A stretch of 64,000 nt of DNA, taken from NCBI RefSeq assembly GCF_001625215.2, contig NC_030385.2, positions 42,929,598-42,993,597 on the forward strand, written 5' to 3'. Below are positions 42,164 through 54,545 of the stretch, piece after piece (within the stretch, counting starts at the first letter, position 1; each line of letters starts with the position of its first letter). This stretch comes from Daucus carota subsp. sativus (lineage: Eukaryota > Streptophyta > Magnoliopsida > Apiales > Apiaceae). Below the pieces are notes generated by a model. It made no database searches. It saw only the letters and a list, made by a program, of their open reading frames with translations, and was not told the DNA's origin. Position numbers and translations under genes: made by a program.

Positions 42164-45100
42164 TTTGTTATTGTTCTAAAAGTGATTGTTTAATTATGAT
42201 TAATTACCGATTAATCACATTTCATAACTCGTAAAATGAGTTAAATATTTGATTATTTAATCTATCATCCAATTAATTTTTATTTCATATTTTATTGATT
42301 AAATCTGATTTCTATTTATTACAATATTGACCATATCGAGGCATACTTGCATGGCAGACCTCTTCAAGAGGTCCATTGTTTTGTATGGAGTCCAATGGTG
42401 AGATTGAAGAATGGTCTGCATACAGTATGTATAAGGATATGCAGTATATTTGACGTTTTATGGAAGAATTATTAGTACACCCAAGTATAGAAGGCACTTG
42501 CATAGTTGCATATGCATGTCTGTCTCTACAATAATGTTGTCAAACGTCATATTGCTAAATCAATAAAAGAAAGGATCAGATGAGAATTATTATATCTAAC
42601 ATTTTTCTTGCTCAAAAAAATCGAGTCGAAAGAGTGCAGGTTATTAGAAATTTAATTTTGATGATGATACATCGCTTTGGTGATAGTAGATTATGAAATT
42701 AAGAGTGTGGAGGAAATCTCGAAAGTTTGACACTATGTTTGAATTTTAAATATACACTGTTGAAATGAGAAAAATTAAGAAAACGGATTGCGTGATACAT
42801 TGCATGATTCGCCAACCTGCAGTCTGCAGTGTTAATTATAGTAATTTAGCTGACGGCTCATGTTTTACATACCTCATATCTAAATTTGATAATGCAATGG
42901 TGACGTGCTTTAGTCTTTTTTTTCTTATCTTATCAGTTAAGGCATGCATATATTTTCCCGTCTTGAATATTTGTAAAAAGAAATTGGATCCATAATATAC
43001 AATTAAAATATTTTTTTTAAATAATATAATTGTTTCGTACAAGAACAACTTGATGCTACCGATCCATGGATAATTGAAGCCAGAATATCGATTCCAATAA
43101 CAAAAATATAGAATTCGATATATGTATACAATACACATACACATAGATAGTGTATATTCCATAAAAATGACTTGAGTTTAGAAAATGAGAATTTTGATAT
43201 TAACTCTACTTTTAATTCTCAGTAATACGTTGTATATAATTATAAATGTGTTAAAAATATTTGAGAACGATAAAATTTATGAGGTTGTGATGAGTTGGAT
43301 TGTTTGTATCTTTTATAGTCGAACCTGTTTTCATGAAAGAACACCGATTTTAGCTACTTATATAATTTAGCATAATAGTGATTATGTGAATTAAATTATT
43401 GGTATATGAATTAATTGTTCAAAAACAGGACGTCGAAAATTTTGAATTATATAGTTACACGAGTAAATCCGAGTTATGCATCCCATTAATCCATGTTTTT
43501 ATATCTTTTGTTCCCCGATATGTTCCATGAGCAATTCCATAATGTTTATACCTATCAATGATCCAATGCTTTTCTAGCAAACTGATCTTAGATATGAGCC
43601 TCTCAAAAGCATGAACCATTCCATGTTTACTTTTTCAATTTGTTGCACAAATTATGGTCATCGCACTGAAAAATTTTAGGCTAAATTAGTTGAATGTACT
43701 TAATAGTGCAGGTTGAGATGTATATCACTCCACTTGAAAGAATTGCCTCGAGGCTCAAGCATTGCTGCCACAAACAATTTCCATATACTCCTATGTCAAT
43801 CCCAAGAGAGAAAACCCGCATTTATATATTCGTAACATACTCGATCCCAAATTAAACGTACTTTTGGATTTTCTAGATATCAAATTGATTGTTTTTTTAG
43901 TTAAATATTAAAAAAAAATCATTATTCTAAAATAGACTAGGTATACTTTTAAATAATATATTTTAAAAAAATTTCAAATATACAATATTTATAAATTTTA
44001 GTTAATATAAATAATTTAATAGTCAAAAATCGAAAAAAATGTATTAAGTGTTAGCTTAATCGTCCGTTGTCGGACACAATCACGCGAAGAAAATGAGCAA
44101 CTCAGGGTTATAATTGGAATACGATGGGTTAGATGGAATCATGTCGGGCCACATTTTCGGGCTCAAACCTGATACAACATCTTTGAGACTAAATAATATT
44201 ATTTTGCTAATTCGTGATATTGGTGAGCTTTTGGTTGGAGATGGGCCTGGCCCATAATTTTAGTTCGAACTTGGTTACTGTATTATACTGACTTTTTTCT
44301 TTTCTTTTTTTTCCTTAATTTTTTTTTTTCATTATCATGGTCTTTGTAAATCGAAGAAAACTGGGAAAGAATATGAATGCCGATATCTGGGTCAGCAAAA
44401 TGAGTTATACGCGCGAGTATTCCTGAGAAAACCTCAGCAAAGGCCCAGGCCCAGAGCTCAATACAGTATTGCTAATTTGTTTTTTTTTTTTTGAAGTGCT
44501 ATGAAATAATGAATATTATAATTTATTTATAAAATGCACAGCACATATATTGAAATTAATAATAACGGGCCTACAGTAATAAGGAAAACAGCTGTAATCA
44601 AACTGTATATTTGGAAGAAAAAAATTACAGTACAACTTTTCCATATTGATTTGGGCGACCCACAAAATCTTAATCAAGCCTCTGATTAAGCTAATCAAGT
44701 CAAAACTCAAAAGGTACCCCCTCTCTCTCTGTACAACCTTGTGTATTAGCAGCATTGTTAAACTTCTTAATTATTTGATTAGTGATTAATTTTATTTGTT
44801 TAAACATTTGTTATCGAATTTCATTATGCCAGTTTGTTTTGATTTACTTTGTGTTCATCGTAACTGTGTATCCAGCGATTTTTGTAATATGCATATACAA
44901 TTTGTTAAATTATTAGTTTGATCCTCTAATCATCTGTCGTCTTAGTAAAAGAAATACTAATCGGTCTTTTATGGGGGTGTTTTTGGAGTTTATTCCGGTT
45001 CAGATAAATAAGAGTAAGAAAAATACTGAATTATCCAATTTGTGTTCTAAGATTCTTCCCAGCTATGTATCGGATGTTTTTCTTATAAAAGTAATGATTC

Positions 45101-45392
45101 GGGCTATAACGAAAAAGTAATAGTTATTTTGAGCGGGTTTAGATAGTCTTGTTGGTTCGCGCAACACTCGTTAATTTCACATATAATATTGTTTGTTTTA
45201 ACTATGATTAAGTTTGTACGAATTTATTTTTTGACTCCTCCAAAAGATCTCATTCTGGTATTGATAACTAATAGTGCTGATAAAGTTCTTTGATAAATCT
45301 TTCTTAATCTTTACGATATGGATCTGGATCAACAAGTTTAAGTATAAAACCTTATCTCATGTCGTAAAAAATGTATTTTAGTGTAGCGGAAA
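41264..45392. other. Long gene-poor stretch
   Basis: About 4.1 kb without a supported gene. It contains the AT/GT microsatellite at 42112-42164. A 17-bp perfect palindrome (GACCTCTTCAAGAGGTC) sits at 42357-42373. A weak Stowaway-like left end lies at about 43842. The last few hundred bases are the promoter and leader of the small basic protein gene. Confidence 0.35.
42112..42164. repeat. Compound (AT)n(GT)n microsatellite
   Basis: About 19 AT units run directly into about seven TG units. Confidence 0.95.
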
Positions 45393-45650
45393 ATGGAAAA
45401 CAAAACATGGGCTGATCAGTGGGGTTCAGGAGGCTTTGATGATGGCTATGAAAAGAGCAATGGTAAAACAAGGCTAGGAGGGGCCAAACAAAAGAGCAAG
45501 AAGACAGAAGGGGTAAAAGCAGCAGCTTCAACAGGGATGGTTAAAGCCAAGACAGTTGCAATTGTTAGTGCTAAAAAGATGAAAACCGGAACAGCCATTG
45601 GGATCAAGTGGGTCAAGACACAGTACAAGAAGAAATTCTCCTCAAAATGA
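45393..45650 (+). CDS. Small basic plant protein, 85 residues, function unknown
   Basis: Single-exon frame beginning MENKTWADQWGSGGFDDGY. A Lys/Ala-rich body follows, with repeated VKAK/SAKKMKTGTAIG-type segments and a very basic tail (KWVKTQYKKKF). The pattern, an acidic Trp/Gly head, then an amphipathic 'K-x-x-x-x-G-x-x-x-G' stretch, then W-[VI]-K, looks like a family of short plant proteins I have seen described only as uncharacterised. No signal peptide or membrane segment. Composition argues that it is real: in-frame purine bias and strong N- and C-terminal motifs. An AG acceptor sits about 17 bp before the ATG (TTTTAG), so a leader intron is possible. Codes for no known catalytic motif. 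Confidence 0.65.
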   Translation: MENKTWADQWGSGGFDDGYEKSNGKTRLGGAKQKSKKTEGVKAAASTGMVKAKTVAIVSAKKMKTGTAIGIKWVKTQYKKKFSSK

Positions 45651-46036
45651 ACATTATTTGTGATGTCGAAATCTCAGAATTTGCGATTTTTCGCGGCAAG
45701 GCATTTCTAATGTTGTACTTGTGAACCGTATGTAAAGTTGCAATAAGCTTGAGGCGATGGTCCTGATATTTTTATTATAATACCTTAAAGGCATGTCGAA
45801 TGATGTTTTAGGATTATATACTTTTTGTGATTCGGTGATGAAGGCCCTGGATAGGATGATATGATCAAGTCAAAACTCAAGTGAAGAATAGGATGTTTGA
45901 GTAGTTGGATTTGCATGAAAATATCAAAATTTAAGTTTCGCCATAAGCGGTGAGGTTTGAAATTTATGATATTAGTGCACGGTGTATGAAAACTAGATAC
46001 ATTGAATGTTCTAAACCTGTGCCCCGTAGCACTGGT
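45651..46036. other. 3' flank of the small basic gene
   Basis: No further gene seen; likely 3' UTR near 45651-45790. Confidence 0.35.
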
Positions 46037-46278
46037 TAGACAAACCGTAAATAAAATTATATCAGTTCGGTTCAATTTCTTTTTCAATTCCATTTTGCTC
46101 CGCTACGCCTTCAACAAATCTCGCCAGCAAGTGTAGTTGAAGATGCAGCTTATTCAGTGCTAGACAAACCGTAAATAAAATTATATCAGTTCGGTTCAAT
46201 TTCTTTTTCAATTCCATTTTGCTCCGCTACGCCTTCAACAAATCTCGCCAGCAAGTGTAGTTGAAGATGCAGCTTATT
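46037..46278. repeat. 124-bp direct tandem duplication
   Basis: Copies start at 46037 and 46161 and are essentially identical across about 118 bp (both contain TTGCTCCGCTACGCCTTCAA). High identity implies a recent event. It lies between the small basic gene and the MIR171 locus, about 470 bp before the hairpin. Confidence 0.92.
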
Positions 46279-46393
46279 AAAAGGAGCGTCTATTAGTAGC
46301 AGAAGATTTGAATGCTCAAGAAAAGCAGCAGGAAAAAACAGAAGCAACCCAAACATCCTCTGCCCATTCTACCCATCACCAGTAAATGCAGTG

Positions 46394-46401
46394 TATTTAA
46401 G
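46394..46401 (+). promoter_or_regulatory. Candidate TATA box of the MIR171 primary transcript
   Basis: TATTTAAG lies about 350 bp before the hairpin, followed by a pyrimidine-rich stretch typical of plant leaders. Position only; no start-site evidence. Confidence 0.35.
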
Positions 46402-46743
46402 GCTCCAGTTTTGTCCCTCTGAGTCTCCTTAAATTAATGTTCCCAACTTCTTTTTTAACGGGTAGTTGAAAATATTTATTGCTTCTTTTTCATTCTTTTT
46501 ATCACCTCTTTTCTTCAACTTGTTGGTCAGCTTCACATCTTCTTCACCTCTCCCTTTCTCTCATTTTCCTGCTATCAACAAACCATTTTTTCCTACCTTT
46601 CTAAGCGGTTACTCCTTTGATATTATACGTGCATGTGTTGTCCGTGTTCGAAAAATCATCGGAGAAAGTAAAATGTACGCAGAAATTATTTTGAACGGAA
46701 AAATTATATATATACGTTACGAGAAAGGGAATCGTTTGACGCA

Positions 46744-46851
46744 AGGAGTAACTGAACGAGATATTGGTCCGGTTCAATAAAAAAGTTGTGTTCGAAATAT
46801 TAAGGACTTAGCTTTTTGATTGAGCCGTGCCAATATCACGTGTCGTTCCTC
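46744..46851 (+). ncRNA. MIR171: MIR171 precursor hairpin
   Basis: The 3' arm contains TGATTGAGCCGTGCCAATATC (46817-46837), followed by ACG, so it includes both the 171a-like register and TTGAGCCGTGCCAATATCACG (46820-46840). The 5' arm contains the star strand GATATTGGTCCGGTTCAATAA (46760-46780). The arms pair over about 40 bp, from AGGAGTAACTGAACGA to TCGTTCCTCC, with a small loop of about 35 nt. miR171 directs cleavage of GRAS-family HAM/SCL6 transcripts and so affects meristem and branching. A short ATG frame (46672-46780) enters the 5' arm; whether it is translated is unknown. Confidence 0.93.
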
Positions 46852-48920
46852 CGATATCATTTCTTCTTCCGAATATCACACAAGGTACAATAATTTTTTG
46901 TACGACTAAATTGTTTCATGGTATATTCGGTAACTTGCGGCGCAAAATTTTCAAACTATCATATCATATACTCTGCATAGAGCTGTTGTTTCTTTTTTAC
47001 CTTTCTCATTGTTAGGTCTTTTTATGCAGTGTGTGATTTTTATTTACTAGTTTTTGTCCTTACTGAAAGAGGTGTGTATGTCCACATTGATCGTAGACTC
47101 TTGGTCATGACTGTGTAGCATATGGAGTTGGCTTCTGAAAATGACAACTTGACAAGAGACTGTATTTCATATTTGCAAGGCCCTGAATGTTGTTATTGAG
47201 TGTTGGGCTAATCTGCCCTGGGCCTGATAGGTGATCGTGGTTGTTGGACCTCAATTGCTTTAGAAGCAGTTGGTCAGTCAGAGTGAGCTCCTGCTCATGG
47301 TGCTGGTCTGATTTTCCATCATTTCTGATTTAAGTTTTCTTGATCTTTGACTTCATCGTTGTTCGTTGACCTTTGACTTATTATTGTTGATTTTGTACTT
47401 TTAATTGTTTTCATGAACCCACCTGAAGAATTTGTTAAATATCATCATTTTATTATTAGATATATCAAATTTTTTTCCAAGAGTCGTTTATCATATTAAT
47501 GTGTATTTTATTTTTTTATGTCTATGATATATTTTTTTTTCAGGTGTGTCTATGATAATTAGTTGTATATTATCTATGTTTTTATCTTCGTGATGATGTT
47601 TATTTTTTTCTTATTTCTAAAGACATTAATGACCTAAAAATTCTTGAATTTCATTGCCTGAAATAGTAAATTGTTTGGAAATTAAAATCTGAATTTGATC
47701 CGATCTCTTAAAAATAATATAGATAATAAGTGAGAAATGGGCATTCCATGGGAATCACTCATCTTTATAAAAGTATATCGTAAATTTATAATAAGATTTC
47801 ACATCATATTTAAACAATATATTATAAAACTTCAAATTATTTTTAAAATATATTCAATCATCTATTATTATACAAAAATCACATATTTTATTTATAAAAA
47901 TTGAAAATATAATTAATCAATAATAAGTCTCATTGAAATCCAATCTAATATGATATGTCCAATTTAAACCAAAAAATAGATGCTGATCAAAATTCTAATT
48001 TCGACTAGGCACTCACATGATGTCAGGGCAACTCCAGGGCAAGTAAAAAGGATTTGGAATCTTTGTATCCATAAAATCATTTAGAACAATCTATATGTTG
48101 CACTTCTATGCAAGCAAGGGCAATTATATAAAGACTTAACGATGGCTACTTCAAGAGAAATCCGTAAAGCGGAATAACTAATATCTTGTCACAAAAAATG
48201 AACAAAACCAGTCTATCATGATAGGAAGGGAAATGTGTCTTGCATTGTTGCAATTGTTGCTAGCAACGTAACTCAGACCGCAATCATCTAGATTATGAAT
48301 TTAAACCCGGCAAGAACATAAATGAGATTTTACTATAATTTTATTCTTCAAACTCGTTCTCATTTCCAAAAAGAATGAAAATGATATTTTAATATAATTT
48401 TATAGAGGAAATGCATCCTCATTTGTGTTAATCGGATTCAAATCTCATGATCCAAACCACGTCCAAGATAAACAGGTGATATGCTGATAGCAGTTGATGT
48501 GGCAACATGATTCAGAAAGCTTTGTATATGGTCCTGGAGAATCCCTTACTCAACTAACATGAACAAGCAACGGAAGTTGCTTGTTTTTTAACAGCATTAA
48601 TTTCAAATATTGATAAATCCCCAACATAGATGGAAGAAGCAAAGAAACAAAAATATTTATTATGAGCTCAGAGACCATTGAATGTAGCTTACATTATGGT
48701 CCTCCAAGTAGCCAAAAAAATTATGGTGGCCACCACTTGCTTGCATTTCTAACTGCCTTTCAGTCGATTAGCGTAGCAAGGGCGCTCTGCCTCTTTTTCT
48801 CTCCCTCCCTCTCCGTGTATACCACATTAATCTTTACAAGTTCAGTGTAATTGATAGCGCAAGTAGCATTGCCTTATCATCCTTAGGACCGTAGCAAGAG
48901 CTTCAAGCTGTGGTTCTTTC
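46852..48920. other. Intergenic between MIR171 and galactosyltransferase
   Basis: The first few hundred bases are probably the rest of the miRNA primary transcript. The remainder is AT-rich with no supported gene; the right end is the galactosyltransferase 3' UTR. Confidence 0.35.
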
Positions 48921-51900
48921 TCAAAATGCTGCTTTCCATACAGCATTCTCACCTTCACCACACCGTCTATGAACATCCTTAATCCTATCAACTGAACGAC
49001 ATATACCAGCGCATGTCCAGTCAAATGAAGCGACACACACATTTCCTGCCTGCGCCTTCCACTCACAGTCTGCACATGATCAGCAACTCCATTAGACTAG
49101 TTACATAAAAATAGTTAAGATGGTAGTAGCTGATACTCTTTCTATAATTATTGGCGTATAATTTCTCTGCGTACTTTAAATGTGATAGACTCATTATTAA
49201 TGATATGGCACCCCACTTCTATAAACATATGGGCTCGTAGTTGTGGAATCACTGATGCTACAGAGGGGAAGAATCAATAAGTGTGTAGGGCATATCAGGT
49301 TTAGTATCCTTGTGAATACTGCATTCAAAAAAGCCGGTAGTGTAGTTGTCAATGACTCAATGTTATAAATGAATGTGTGCATTAGTGGCCAAGATACAAA
49401 GTGTCCCATAAGGAAATTTCCATCACAAAGCTTATAACTAATTGGAGAACTCTTGTTTTTCTCCATCCACAAGATTATTTTACAGATTTTTTTTGACCCT
49501 GATTAAAGTTGCCGCTCCACTGTCCTAGAAGAATGACTTTTGTTCAGTGATCAAGTACTCGGTTCATTTTTGTGCAGTTAAAGACTAAAAGTAGAAAAGA
49601 AGCTGAAAATCATGTCGATAACAATGCATCATTGAATGATCAAATTGAAGGTTTTGTTTACCAGGTGGAGTGCCACAACAAAGTCTACGATCATCAATGT
49701 GCTCCACATCGAGGCCAATGAACCATGCTCCAAGAGAGACATCTTCATTGGCGTACTTGTGTAGCACATGCCTGAGACAAGTTTGAACATGGTGGATGTC
49801 AGGAACCGTCAAGTCAGAGTCAGCAAATGTTAATTGCTAAAAAGTATATAGTTTTATGTTATTTATATACACAAGCAAAGAGTAACAGACTTACTGATTT
49901 ACTGCAATATAAGTAGCCAAATCTTTGGAAACTGCATATAACTGTCCTGTGGCATGTCGGAAATACTTGTTTCCTGCTTCCCCAAATTTCCAGTATTCAG
50001 GCTCATGGTATCTCACTCCTCTGTACAATGAAGAACAAAAGGCATCAACAGAATTAGACTATTAGTAGATCTCAACATTTTGATCAGTGTTAAGTAGTGC
50101 TCACAATTTTGTACCAAGGCTATTAATAGCTACTAGTTTAGTTCTGATTATCTCTATTTTAGCATTTAGTATATTGGCATGTTTAGCTTCCAAACAGACT
50201 TACTTCTGAGCAAGGACTGGACCAGACTTCATGCATCCAATGTATATTCGGGGCTTTTTGCGATGTCTAACTAAAGTTTTTCCTAGTGTTGCTGCACAAG
50301 ACAATGAATGGATACTGATGAATAAAGAGGATAAATTGTTACAGATATCAGAACTCAGAAGTCTTACAAAATATTATCTGTAAAATGTGAGAATCATATA
50401 TACTTCTTTTCTGGAAAAGATGTGATCACCTATATTTACATGGACATCATCATCAACCTTGATAAAGAATTCTGCATCCCATTTAGAAACAGCTGTAGCA
50501 AAATATTTCTTTGTCTTAGCTGACAATTCAAGGTACCCCTCAACATGATCCTGCCAGGAAGTAACATTATTAGATAAGCCATTCTTCAAGCAATAAATGA
50601 TCAAATTTAAAGGGCATTGAGTGCTACAGAATAAATAAATAATACTGCAATAAGAAGATATGAAGTATTACCAGTCTTAATATATCTCCATGCTTTCTGC
50701 CCTCTGCTTCAATGGCTCTGTCTAGTATACCCCCCACTGTAGCACTGAAAATACCACTAGTTAATCATATCATAGTTTTAATCTGTGCGGAAACTATGGC
50801 CAACTGTCCACATAAAATTTCTAAGAATCTATCAGACATTGTATCCTGGTATACAATTGAAACAGACCAACTACCCTTAAAAGAACTTTCATAGTTTAGG
50901 GTGTCGTGATAGTGACACTTGAAATTGCAACCTTGAATGCATGATTTTCCAAGAATCAAACTTTACTTTCGCAATACATCAGACCATGAGTGAGTTATAA
51001 TATTTATTGTTCGAGTGGATTATAGGATCCTTAATCCATAATTGCAGCTTTTTTACACCAGAAGATCTTAGGAGTTGGTGAATTTAAAGGTTGTGATATC
51101 AAGTATGTTGAGGCATTCAAATATATGCTACTAACCTATGGCCAATAACAAAACGAATGATAATTCCTTTCTCTTCCTCCAACTTTTTTCTTTTTTCACC
51201 TAAATTCAGAATACAGATAAATAATGATAAGAAACTGTTTCACCATGTAAATTTTTTAACTATAATCCATAAGCTGCACCAGAAAATGAAGCAGGTTTAA
51301 GTAATGAACCTTGTGGCATCCACGTGGCACGAATTGAATCTCTTCTTTTCCGGCTGCTAAAAGCAGTATTGATTCCTATCACCATAAGATATTTTCTTCT
51401 ACCAGATGACTGACCGGTAATATTTAAATCTTCTGATAGAGGAGAACCACTACGAATAGACTCATGCGCTGCTTTAGCCGCAGCTAGCTCCATTTCCAAA
51501 TTTGATATAGTCTTATCCAGTTTCCTACATTAAAATTTATAAATCATGATCAAATTCACATTGAGGCTATAAAATCTTACACAATACCGCTTTTGTAAAT
51601 GGTCGATCACAGAAATTTAATTACTCAGTTATGCCTTCCATTGGACTCGAAACTTTGTTACCAATGGAACACAGTTACACAGGTATCAATTAGACCAACA
51701 CCCTCTTTAATATGTAACTTGAAGAAAATGGGAAAACTCACTTTATAGCATTATCACTTTTAGAAACCTCCTCTAAGATATCTTCGGTTTCACGCTTCAC
51801 ATCTTTCTCCTGCAACTGCAGAAACTATCAGGTCAGATGACTAATCAGGTGCACTCAAAAAGCATTATTGTGTACAGAAAAGAAATTCAGGACTCACTGA

Positions 51901-52433
51901 TTTTGGATTGCAACCTTCTGAAACTAACTTTAGGCTTTCAGCTTCCACTGCAGTAATTCGAGTGAGACCTTTAAATTCAGGGGCCGTCCACATTCTGCAA
52001 TATTTATCAAGTTACTTCCAAATTCTTGTCTACAAAAGCTACCCACTTAAACAATCAAATCAAAATTGTAAAAGATCACTTGAAGAAAAAATGAAAAAGA
52101 TCCTGATAATTAGTAACTTTTGAAAAAAATTATATATGGAATGAAACCTACAGCATATATGCTATTATCTACTTATTGTCAAGGAAAAGAAAGAAAGATT
52201 GATCCACTAGTAGTTACTATTGGTGTGAGAGAGAGGGAGGGAGGGAGGGAGGGAGGGGGAGGGGGAGGGTGAGAGAGAGAGAGAGGGAGAGAGAGAGAGA
52301 GAGAGTGAGTCACACACAACCTATTGGTGAAGAACAAACCAGCACAGAAGCTGCCAAGGCAAAGCAATAGAGTCCATCTCTGAGAAATAACACTGCTACT
52401 TCTAGAATTTTGCTCCCTGTTCTTCACAGACAT
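48921..52433 (-). CDS. Beta-1,3-galactosyltransferase, GT31 with DUF4094, eleven exons
   Basis: Golgi type II membrane enzyme transferring galactose in a beta-1,3 linkage, probably onto arabinogalactan protein or other glycans. Minus-strand exons 52321-52433, 51898-51994, 51742-51815, 51310-51524, 51136-51199, 50672-50744, 50430-50550, 50204-50291, 49895-50020, 49662-49771 and 48921-49069 join in phase to 409 residues. A short cytosolic tail precedes one membrane anchor (about 20-36, [15 protein letters not shown]) and the DUF4094 stem ([16 protein letters not shown], then a coiled part). The GT31 core has [40 protein letters not shown], the metal-binding DxD in [72 protein letters not shown] and the Cys-rich end [15 protein letters not shown]. 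Intact throughout. It belongs with the Arabidopsis B3GALT1-8 group; the acceptor is not known. Confidence 0.95.
52231..52312. repeat. Purine tract (GGGA)n/(GA)n in galactosyltransferase intron 1
   Basis: The plus strand has consecutive GGGA units and G5 runs (52234-52269), then GA dinucleotides. It ends a few bases from the intron 1 donor on the minus strand. The coding-strand RNA would be a pyrimidine tract. Confidence 0.9.
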
Positions 52434-54339
52434 ATTCTCTATATTCTTTCTACCTAACTATATAAACACTCACTTCTCCCTCAGCCAGTAACACAAAACC
52501 AACCATGTAAACCAAGAAGCTCAAACTTTCATAATTTAGTTAAAAAAACCAAAATAAAAAGCTGGCCTCAACCAAAAAAAAAAAAAAAACAAAGATAAAA
52601 GTGTGGAGGTGACTCTAGTCTAATTTAGTGACTGCTTTATTATTCCTTCCTCTTTTTCCAGACAATTCTTTTTATTGTTCTTGACTCTCACTGTATCTCT
52701 TACCAGACTTTGCAGGGAAGAGAAGTCTAGCAGAAGTGAGTGGATACCTTAACTGTCCATGCTCTTTATAGTAATTTATGGGCCCTTATTATGGAACCTT
52801 ACCAGCTCCCATGTTAAAAAATTAATTGCTGCCTCACTATAACTTAAATGCCTTCAATTTCATGCAGTTTTCAATTCAATTAATGATTTAATTTATTTTG
52901 CAGTTTGAAGTGGAAGATGGAATTAATCCAGGCATCAAGTATTGCCATGTGTTTTCACTGGCTATTGTGGTTTGTGAGCTGTGACACTTGAGCTTGTATC
53001 ATATTTGAATCAAACAAAATTAACAAAGCTGTTTTTGATAATACTTTTGAAAAATTATGAGATGCCATGTGATGACTTGTTTGCTGTTTACATAAATTGT
53101 CTATTTCACTCTGCTCTTTCTTTCTTTTTTCTAGATGCTCTAGTCTTTTTAACAGTGCCTTGATAAACTTCCCTTTATTTTTCCATAACGCGATTTTTTT
53201 TGTAATTAGAGATAATCAAACAAATTATTATTTTTGATAAATCTCGAATTTCCGACAAAACATTTGGGTTAATACTTCTGTCTTATCTGTTGGAAGCACA
53301 CCAATTAAGTTCAAAGGTGGTACAAAAACACTAATGTACAAGTGCCATAATTAAGAATTTTGTACTAGCAAGTGGATTAATGTGTGTGAATTCACTTGTC
53401 ATTATCAACAGTCATTTTACAAGAATGTCTTTGTACTATACATACGCGTCAATCGTGCAAATGTTTTTTTTTTTTAATTTTTTTCCAATTAGATTTATAT
53501 TCTCATGTCGACCGTCTTTGGTGTCAGGGTTAATATGTACTTTTTTGTTCATGAAAATATTTGAGAATTTTGTCTAATGTGCTCTTAAAAACGGTTATAA
53601 AAATTAGTTTAGTATTGTTAATTCTTTTATATTTGCATAATTTGATTTATAATGTAAAAAATAATATTTTTAATGAGATTTGATAATAAAATTTATGACA
53701 GTTTTGTTATAAAAAAGTATTTAATTTTAATTAAAAATTTTATTTTTAATATGAAGTCTACTATTGATGTCCAAAACAACACTACAAAAGGAGCCAAAAT
53801 CTTTTCCTATATACAGGGAGTTTATGAAAACATGTAAAATTTTCGCTATATTACCTCCAAGAAAATATGAAGATTGTATGCTGGTGCGCACGTGCTCCAA
53901 ATTTGTCTCATAAATCGACAAACGAAAGTTAGAAAGATAAATCTACTTTTATACTGTTTACTGTCTGCCGTCTGAGCTAGCAGCCTTTGCATGTGAATAT
54001 ACAAATGTGTTGCATATATCCTGATGTATCCTTTTTATTTACTTATCAGAAATTAAATTTTCTCTAATCAAACAGAGATTTAATTGCTAGAGTAGTGCTA
54101 CCTGCACAAAATTGGGTACAGAATTTTGCACAAAATAATATGGCAACTGAGGTGAGAAGTTTTAATTGGTACTATTAATGCATATATGGAGGACCGATTT
54201 CAATCAAAAGTTGACACATACCCATTATGTGAATATTTTTTGACCCAATTATGTGCTTCTACTGTAGCATTTTCCTAATTACTACTGTGTGTATTTACTA
54301 ACCATAATCAAATGAAGGAGGTAGATTAAGCAATGTGGC
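52434..54339. other. Galactosyltransferase upstream region
   Basis: Contains the minus-strand promoter. TTTATATAG on the minus strand near 52459-52467 is close to the ATG. No further gene seen. Confidence 0.35.
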
Positions 54340-54545
54340 ATCACGTGCGTCCCAGGCAGGGCGGGACGAGGAAACATACGGCACGTGTTGAGATCTAGTG
54401 AACATAAACATGGCATTCTGTTATTGGATGACTGTCTGACAGATGCCATACATTGTCATTTATCAACTTATCTCACTCATGTTCATGCCGCAGAAGAGTC
54501 CACACAAATGGGCCGGTCCCACCTCACGGGCTCCCCTGACACGTG
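54340..54545. promoter_or_regulatory. Cluster of three G-boxes
   Basis: CACGTG occurs at 54342-54347, 54382-54387 and 54540-54545, in DNA with more GC than its surroundings. The third is ACACGTGT and the second GCACGTGT, both forms bound by plant bZIP/bHLH factors and ABRE-like. It could be the promoter of a gene interrupted or pushed away by the retrotransposon at 55109. Confidence 0.45.

Noticed and set aside
42312..42503. Open frames and the palindrome GACCTCTTCAAGAGGTC as a gene or miRNA
   Set aside because: Pairing does not extend beyond 17 bp, no known miRNA matches, and the translation (EAYLHGRPLQEV) only faintly recalls a retroelement fragment.
43842..44050. Possible Stowaway element
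   Set aside because: Only a weak left terminus (CTCGATCCC) and no matching right end; not listed as a feature.
46466..46671. Open frame upstream of MIR171
   Set aside because: No ATG in this part; composition is that of a pyrimidine-rich leader. Only a 35-codon ATG frame (46672-46780) remains, with no support for translation.
49772..49846. Longer version of galactosyltransferase exon 10
   Set aside because: The upstream acceptor gives a stop in phase; the acceptor at 49772-49773 joins the family's conserved [12 protein letters not shown] directly.
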